Assembly (NCBI GenBank): GCA_017434455.1
Contig: JAFRFG010000027.1
Span: 86,180 to 150,179, forward strand
Direction: 5' to 3'
Length of the DNA stretch: 64,000 nt
Source of the DNA: Thermoguttaceae bacterium
GTDB taxonomy: Bacteria; Planctomycetota; Planctomycetia; Pirellulales; Thermoguttaceae
Part shown: piece after piece, positions 59,525-64,000 of the stretch
How the letters are laid out: the number at the start of each line of letters is the position of its first letter
Position numbering within the stretch: position 1 is the stretch's first letter
The notes under the pieces: model-generated
Databases searched by the model: none
What the model saw: only the letters and a program-made list of their open reading frames with translations
What the model was told of the DNA's origin: nothing
Translations under genes and position numbers: made by a program

Positions 59525-60592
59525 CTATTGTTTTCCTAACCGCCGAAGCGCCCATTGGGCGTCTTCATCTCCTTGCGCGGCTGCTTTGCGGTACCAATAC
59601 AGGGCTTTGTCGATATCCTCCGGACAGCCGATGCCGTTTTCAAGGCAGTAAGCCAAGTTATATTGCGCGGTAAGATTTCCCTGCTTGGCGGCGGCGCGAA
59701 ACCACCTCACGGCCTTCTCGGGGTTCTTTTTGCAGCCGATGCCAAATTCAAGGCAGTAGGCATAATTGCTCTGCCCGCAATCATTACCTTGCTTGGCGGC
59801 GGCGCGAAACAATCTAAAGGCCTTTCGGGGGTTCTTTTTGCAGCCGATCCCATCCCGAAGGCAGAAGGCATAATTGCTCTGCGCGGTAAGCTCCCCCTGC
59901 TTAGCGGCGGCACGAAACAATCTCACGGCCTTCCTGGGTTTCTTCTTACAGCCGATCCCATGCTCAAGGCAAAAGGCATAATTGTTTTGCCCGGCGGAGT
60001 TTCCCTGCTTGGCGGCGGCGCGATACCATCTAAAGGCCTTCTCGGGGTTCTTCTTACAGCCGATCCCATGCTGAAGGCAATAACCCAAATAGTTCTGCGC
60101 GTTGTCCTCCCACTGCTTGGCGGCGGCACGGAACCATCTCACGGCCTTCTTGGGGTTCTTCTTGCAGCCGATGCCATCCCAAAAACAGCGACCCAAACAG
60201 AACTGCGCGCTCATCTCCCCCTGTTCGGCGGCGGCACGATACAACTTAAAGGCCTTCGTGGGATTCTTCTGGCAGCCGATCCCATGCTCAAGGCAGTAAG
60301 CAAGACAGCCCTGCGCGTCGGGGTCTCCCTGCTTGGCGGCGGCGCCCAGCCACTTGACGGCCTCTTGAGGATTTTTCTCGAAGCCGTTTTCTCCAAACGA
60401 AAGATTCACGCCCAGCTCCAACTGCGCCGAGACGATCCCGTTTTTGGCGTCGCGCCAAAGGGCTTCTTTCTCCAAAGACGCGGAAATCTCGTCCCACGTC
60501 TGTTCCTCCTCTCCCCCGCCGGGATCGGGACCGGGGAGAATGTCGGGCCAGTTATCCCAGTTGAAGGGGCAGTTGTCGTTGTGCTGTGACAT
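59525..60592 (-). CDS. Sel1-repeat protein, type B, with conserved N-terminal tag
   Basis: 355 residues. The tag is MSQHNDNCPFNWDNWPDILP with an acidic tail (GGGEEEQTWDE). Eight repeats follow, almost all with the pair (LAYCLEHGIGCQKN, LGYCLQHGIGCKKN, YAYCLEFGIGCKKN). The end is DEDAQWALRRLGKQ. The Met at 60592 has AGGAGG upstream; the reading from 60634 extends into the leader. Its upstream element is a diverged form (TTGACCACTACTATGTAAT) of that of the other units. Confidence 0.9.
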   Translation of the reverse strand: MSQHNDNCPFNWDNWPDILPGPDPGGGEEEQTWDEISASLEKEALWRDAKNGIVSAQLELGVNLSFGENGFEKNPQEAVKWLGAAAKQGDPDAQGCLAYCLEHGIGCQKNPTKAFKLYRAAAEQGEMSAQFCLGRCFWDGIGCKKNPKKAVRWFRAAAKQWEDNAQNYLGYCLQHGIGCKKNPEKAFRWYRAAAKQGNSAGQNNYAFCLEHGIGCKKKPRKAVRLFRAAAKQGELTAQSNYAFCLRDGIGCKKNPRKAFRLFRAAAKQGNDCGQSNYAYCLEFGIGCKKNPEKAVRWFRAAAKQGNLTAQYNLAYCLENGIGCPEDIDKALYWYRKAAAQGDEDAQWALRRLGKQ

Positions 60593-60809
60593 CGCTAGAG
60601 TCCTCCTATGTTGTGGGTGTGAATGGGTACACAACTTCCCTGGATCAGGCGGCGGCGCGTCGGCACCCCCGCCCTAATCCCTATTCCTCATTGCGATGTC
60701 GTGTTGCTTTATTACATAGTAGTGGTCAACGTGAAGAAATTGGTCAAAAAAACGGCAAAATCAGTTGTGGTTTTTGTGATGAATCTCCCCCTTCCCGGGG
60801 GGTAGAGGG
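60593..60809 (-). other. Leader and upstream region of the Sel1 gene starting at 60592
   Basis: 217 bases without a gene. On the minus strand it has TTGACCACTACTATGTAATA, similar to the TTGCCACTATTGTAATA of the other units, and a CCCCC/GGGGG hairpin near 60786-60802. Confidence 0.4.
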
Positions 60810-61625
60810 TTAGGCGTCTTCCTTCTCGATCCGCTCGAGCAGCCGCTGGGCTTCCTGGTACCCACCCTCGGCGGCGCGGCGCAGCCAGATCAAGCCCCCC
60901 GCGCGGTCCTTCGGGCATCCTTCGCCATGGATCAGGCACAAAGCCAGGTAGTACTGCGACTCCGAGATACCTTGATTGGCGGGAGCTCTCAGCCATTTGA
61001 CGGCTTCTTCGGGGTTTTTTTCACACCCTTCCCCTTTGTAGAGGCACTCCCCCAGATTTGACTGCGCTTCGGCGATCCCCTTCTCGGCGGCGGCGCGGAA
61101 CCATTTCACCGCCTCTTCCTCATTCTTCTCACATCCGATACCGAGTAAGACACAGTAACCCAATAGAGTTTGCGCCTCAGCGTGCCCCTGCTGCGCGGCC
61201 AGACGCATCCACTTCAGCGATTCCTCATGATCGATCTGGCATCCTTCGCCATAGTGCAGACAGGAGGCCAGTCTATACTGCGCCGTGGCGTACCCCTGCT
61301 CGGCGGCGGCACGATACCATTTTACGGCCTCGGCTTTATCCTCCTCGCCGCACAGCCCATCAGCCAGACAGTCGCCCAAGCAGCATTGCGCCCCGGCGAG
61401 CCCTTGATTGGCCGCGGCGCGAATCCAAAACATCGCTTCTTTGGGATTTTTTTCGCAGCCATCGCCGGTGGCCAGACGGATCCCTAAGTTCACCTGTGCC
61501 CGGTCGAGTCCCATCTCGGCCAACCAGCGGAGGATTTCGATATCCTCTATATCTTCACTCACAGACGTACTATCCTCTTGTTCTGACTTGTCGCACCGGT
61601 CTTGGATGTTGTCCTCTTCACTCAT
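60810..61625 (-). CDS. Sel1-repeat protein, type B, with the alternative N-terminal tag
   Basis: 271 residues, a shorter paralogue of the protein at 58351-59490. Tag MSEEDNIQDRCDKSEQE, then an acidic section and six Sel1 repeats (LGDCLADGLCGEED, LGYCVLLGIGCEKN, LGECLYKGEGCEKN). One repeat has the unusual APANQG where the others have AAxxQG. No signal peptide. AGGAG precedes the ATG. A GAATCTT box is upstream (61673-61710), after a palindromic terminator of the next gene. Confidence 0.9.
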   Translation of the reverse strand: MSEEDNIQDRCDKSEQEDSTSVSEDIEDIEILRWLAEMGLDRAQVNLGIRLATGDGCEKNPKEAMFWIRAAANQGLAGAQCCLGDCLADGLCGEEDKAEAVKWYRAAAEQGYATAQYRLASCLHYGEGCQIDHEESLKWMRLAAQQGHAEAQTLLGYCVLLGIGCEKNEEEAVKWFRAAAEKGIAEAQSNLGECLYKGEGCEKNPEEAVKWLRAPANQGISESQYYLALCLIHGEGCPKDRAGGLIWLRRAAEGGYQEAQRLLERIEKEDA

Positions 61626-61672
61626 CGATTATGGCTCCTGGGAAAGGGTTTTGTTTTTGACTTGCCTTCACT

Positions 61673-61735
61673 TCATTTATGATAGGGAGGAACGATAAGG
61701 GAAGATTCAGAAAAAAACGGAAAATTTCCGTTTTT
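61673..61735 (-). terminator. Palindromic terminator joined to a promoter-like GAATCTT block
   Basis: On the minus strand an 11-bp stem with a single central base (61713-61735; AAAAACGGAAA and its complement) ends in seven T. TGAATCTT (61702-61709) and, 16 bases later, CTATCATAAAT follow. It would end the gene at 61789 and start that at 60810. Confidence 0.5.
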
Positions 61736-61788
61736 CCCTCGTCTTTTCCTCGCCGCGCGGCTGTGACCGCGGAAAAGTGACAGCGCGG

Positions 61789-63072
61789 CTATTTGTTTTC
61801 CAACCGCTGGAGCGCCTTTTGGGCGTCGGTATTCCCTTGTTCGGTTGCTTTGCGGTACCAAAACAGGGCTTTGTCGATGTCTTGCGGACAGCCGATCCCC
61901 CTTTCAAGGCAGGAAGCCAAGTTAAATTGCGCGTCACTGTTTCCCTGCTTGGCGGCGGCGCGATATAACCTTACGGCCCTCTCGGGGTTCATCGGGCAGC
62001 AGATCCCATACTGAAGGAAGAAGGCATAATTCATCTGCGCGGCAAGGTTCCCCCGCTTGGCGGCGGCGCGATACAATCTCACGGCCTTCTCGAGGTTCTT
62101 TTTGCAGCCGATCCCATCCTGAAGGCAGCGGCCATAATTGCCCAGCGCGGAACTATCCCCCTGTTTGGCGGCGGCGCGAAACAACTTAAAGGCCTTCCTG
62201 GGGTTTTTCCGGCAGCCCGTGCCATCCACAAGACAGTAGGCGTAATTGTTCTGCGCGGTAAGGTTCCCTTGTTTGGCGGCTTTGCGATACCACCTCACGG
62301 CCTTCTCGGGGTTCTGTTTGCAGCCGATTCCATTGTCAAGGCAGAAACCGTAATTGTTCTGCCCGCTGGCGTCCCCCTGCTTGGCGGCGGCACGAAACAA
62401 TCTCACGGCCTTCTCGGGGTTCTTTTCGCAGCCGATACCGTGCTGAAGACAGAAGCCGTAACAGTTCTGCCCGGAGGAGCTCCCTTGCTTGGCGGCGATA
62501 CGATACATCCTCACGGCCTTTCGGGGGTTCTTTTCGCAGCCGATCCCATACTGAAGGCAATTGCCGTAATTGTACAGCCCGTAATTATTGCCATTCTTAG
62601 CGGCGGCGCGATATAACCTCACGGCCTTTTCGGGGTTCTTTTTACAGCCGATCCCCTTCTGAAGGCAATAGCCGTAATAGCCCATCCCGAAATCATCGCC
62701 CTGCATAGCAGAGGCGCGAAGCATCCGCACGGCTTTTTTGATATCCTTTTTGCAGCCGACCCCATACTGAAGGCAATAGCCGTAATCGGCCTGCGCCTCA
62801 GCGTCTCCCTGCTCGGCGGCGGCGCCGAGCCACTTAACGGCTTCTTGGGGATCTTTCCTGTAGCCGTCTTCACCCCATAAGAGTTTACGGCCCAACTCCG
62901 ACATCGCCGAGACGCTTCCGATTTCGGCGCTGAGCCGCAGAGAAAGTTCGTCAAACCGCACGTAAGAGCTGGTCCACGTTTCGTCCTCCTCCGGCTCGCC
63001 GGGATCGCCGTCGGGGAGAATGAAGGGCCATTTGTCCCAGTCAAAGGGGGATTTGTCGTCGTGCTGTGACAT
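61789..63072 (-). CDS. Sel1-repeat protein, type B, largest with conserved tag
   Basis: 427 residues. The tag is MSQHDDKSPFDWDKWPFILP, followed by an acidic stretch (GDPGEPEEDETW). About ten repeats follow; eight of nine in the core keep C-x6-C (YGYCLQYGVGCKKD, YGYCLQKGIGCKKN, YGNCLQYGIGCEKN and so on). The N-terminal section (residues about 34-100) is nearly the same in DNA as the next gene. AGAGGA precedes the ATG. It lies 75 bases downstream of that gene. Confidence 0.9.
   Translation of the reverse strand: MSQHDDKSPFDWDKWPFILPDGDPGEPEEDETWTSSYVRFDELSLRLSAEIGSVSAMSELGRKLLWGEDGYRKDPQEAVKWLGAAAEQGDAEAQADYGYCLQYGVGCKKDIKKAVRMLRASAMQGDDFGMGYYGYCLQKGIGCKKNPEKAVRLYRAAAKNGNNYGLYNYGNCLQYGIGCEKNPRKAVRMYRIAAKQGSSSGQNCYGFCLQHGIGCEKNPEKAVRLFRAAAKQGDASGQNNYGFCLDNGIGCKQNPEKAVRWYRKAAKQGNLTAQNNYAYCLVDGTGCRKNPRKAFKLFRAAAKQGDSSALGNYGRCLQDGIGCKKNLEKAVRLYRAAAKRGNLAAQMNYAFFLQYGICCPMNPERAVRLYRAAAKQGNSDAQFNLASCLERGIGCPQDIDKALFWYRKATEQGNTDAQKALQRLENK
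62771..62971 (-). repeat. Recent 201-bp duplication, copy 1
   Basis: Matches 63800-64000 with two base differences and a constant offset of 1029. Both copies encode the N-terminal section from FDELSLRLSAEIG to the second Sel1 repeat. Confidence 0.9.
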
Positions 63073-63147
63073 CGTTAAATATCCTCTTGTGTTACCTGTT
63101 AAGCTGTGTGAATCACGTGTTGTTTTCGGGGAACAGCGCGGCTATTT

Positions 63148-64000
63148 TTATTTCAGCCGCTGGAGCGCCTTTTGGGCGTTGGTATTCCCTCGCGCGGCGG
63201 CCTCGCCGTACCAATACAGAGCTTTTTTGATGTCTTGCGGGCAGCCGATCCCTTTTTCATAGCAGTCGGCCAAATAAAACTGCGCGGTACTGTCCCCCTG
63301 TTTGGCGGCTTTGCGAAACCACCTCACGGCCTTTTCGGGGTTCTTCTTGCATCCACTGCCATGCAGAAGAGATTGAGCGTAATTAAACTGCGCGTCCTCG
63401 TGACCGAGCTTAGCGGCCATTCGATGGTATTTTATGGCCCTCTTGGGATTGGGCGTGCAGCAGATGCCGAAATCAAGATTAACGGCGTATTTGGCCATGG
63501 CATCGGTATTTCCCCCATCGGCAGCCCTGCGAAGCCACCTCATACCCTGCCGGTGATTCTCTTTGCAGCCGATGCCGCCCAGAAGACAGTGACTGAGGAT
63601 TTCCTGCGCTTCGGTATTTCCCTGTTTGGCGGCGGCACGGTACCACCTCACGGCCATTCGGGTGTTCTCTTCACAGCCGATCCCTTCCTTCAGGCAGAAG
63701 GCGTAATTCATTTGCGCGGCCACGTGACCCTGCTTGGCGGCGGCGCGATAGTACTTCACGGCCTTCTCGGGGTCCTCTTTGCAGCCGATCCCATGCTGGA
63801 GGCAATAGCCGTAATCGGCCTGCGCCTCAGCGTCTCCCTGCTCGGCGGCGGCACCGAGCCACTTAACGGCTTCTTGGGGATCTTTCCTGTAGCCGTCTTC
63901 GCCCCATAAGAGTTTACGGCCCAACTCCGACATCGCCGAGACGCTTCCGATTTCGGCGCTGAGCCGCAGAGAAAGTTCGTCAAACCGCACGTAAGAGCTG
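63148..64000 (-). CDS. Sel1-repeat protein, type B, 5' end outside the window
   Basis: At least 284 residues; the frame is open to the end of the window, so the first codons and any tag are missing (the paralogue at 61789 has about 36 residues before the matching point). Seven or more repeats, with pairs in YGYCLQHGIGCKED, YAFCLKEGIGCEEN and LSHCLLGGIGCKEN; later ones have lost a Cys. One repeat has an odd insertion around RQGMRWLRRAADGG that resembles type A. The end is NTNAQKALQRLK. Confidence 0.88.
   Translation of the reverse strand, partial: SSYVRFDELSLRLSAEIGSVSAMSELGRKLLWGEDGYRKDPQEAVKWLGAAAEQGDAEAQADYGYCLQHGIGCKEDPEKAVKYYRAAAKQGHVAAQMNYAFCLKEGIGCEENTRMAVRWYRAAAKQGNTEAQEILSHCLLGGIGCKENHRQGMRWLRRAADGGNTDAMAKYAVNLDFGICCTPNPKRAIKYHRMAAKLGHEDAQFNYAQSLLHGSGCKKNPEKAVRWFRKAAKQGDSTAQFYLADCYEKGIGCPQDIKKALYWYGEAAARGNTNAQKALQRLK
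63800..64000 (-). repeat. Recent 201-bp duplication, copy 2
   Basis: Second copy of 62771-62971. The match continues to the last base of the window, so the true duplication may be longer. Confidence 0.9.

Overview
The window most likely comes from a planctomycete, probably a host- or gut-associated member of the Pirellulales/Thermoguttaceae type. The support is marker families rather than any rRNA: two DUF1559 proteins with type IV pilin-like N-termini, a long Ser/Thr kinase-WD40 protein, a beta-helix surface protein with an LEPR-XLL-like N-terminal motif, DUF6807 and DUF4832 proteins, secreted EF-hand proteins, and Tat-exported sugar-isomerase-like proteins. Base composition is fairly GC-rich. 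Ribosome binding sites are mostly AGGAG-like, and TTG and GTG starts are used.

Layout. 1-16 kb is mostly housekeeping: a LysR fragment, rimO, a Tat-exported TIM-barrel protein, holA, an EfpL-type EF-P paralogue, asnA with a clear promoter and terminator, an esterase, an HI0933-type flavoprotein, rho with a disordered N-terminal extension and long leader, a lipoprotein, a giant kinase-WD40 protein and a DUF6807 protein. 16-22 kb holds secreted proteins of unknown function, a SelA-like protein that lacks the PLP lysine, ApbE, a PHA-system family protein and a second TIM-barrel protein. 22-31 kb, on the minus strand, is an apparent operon: two DUF1559 proteins, a squalene-cyclase-like toroid protein and an ABC ATPase/permease pair. 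It is preceded by a membrane protein and an EF-hand protein. 31-34 kb has tatD, csrA, tRNA-Glu(UUC) and a candidate small RNA. 34-46 kb, on the plus strand, is an exported glycan/peptide-active region: DUF4832, a VanX-like dipeptidase, a GH32/43-like propeller, three paralogous sialidase-fold proteins with lspA between the second and third, a polymorphic beta-helix surface protein and a small Gly-rich ORF. guaB follows.

48-64 kb, all on the minus strand and running off the window, is the most unusual part. It has eleven Sel1-repeat genes, at least three broken Sel1 fragments, and one protein made of 35-residue repeats that also appear at the N-terminus of a Sel1 protein. The Sel1 proteins lack signal peptides. 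Most carry one of two short conserved N-terminal tags, and most copies in one subfamily have a C-x6-C pair in nearly every repeat. Several units share upstream and terminator sequences, so they appear to have been copied as cassettes. A 201-bp stretch with only two differences shows that duplication or gene conversion is recent. Function is unknown. A cytosolic adaptor or immunity-like array is a reasonable hypothesis, but it is inference.
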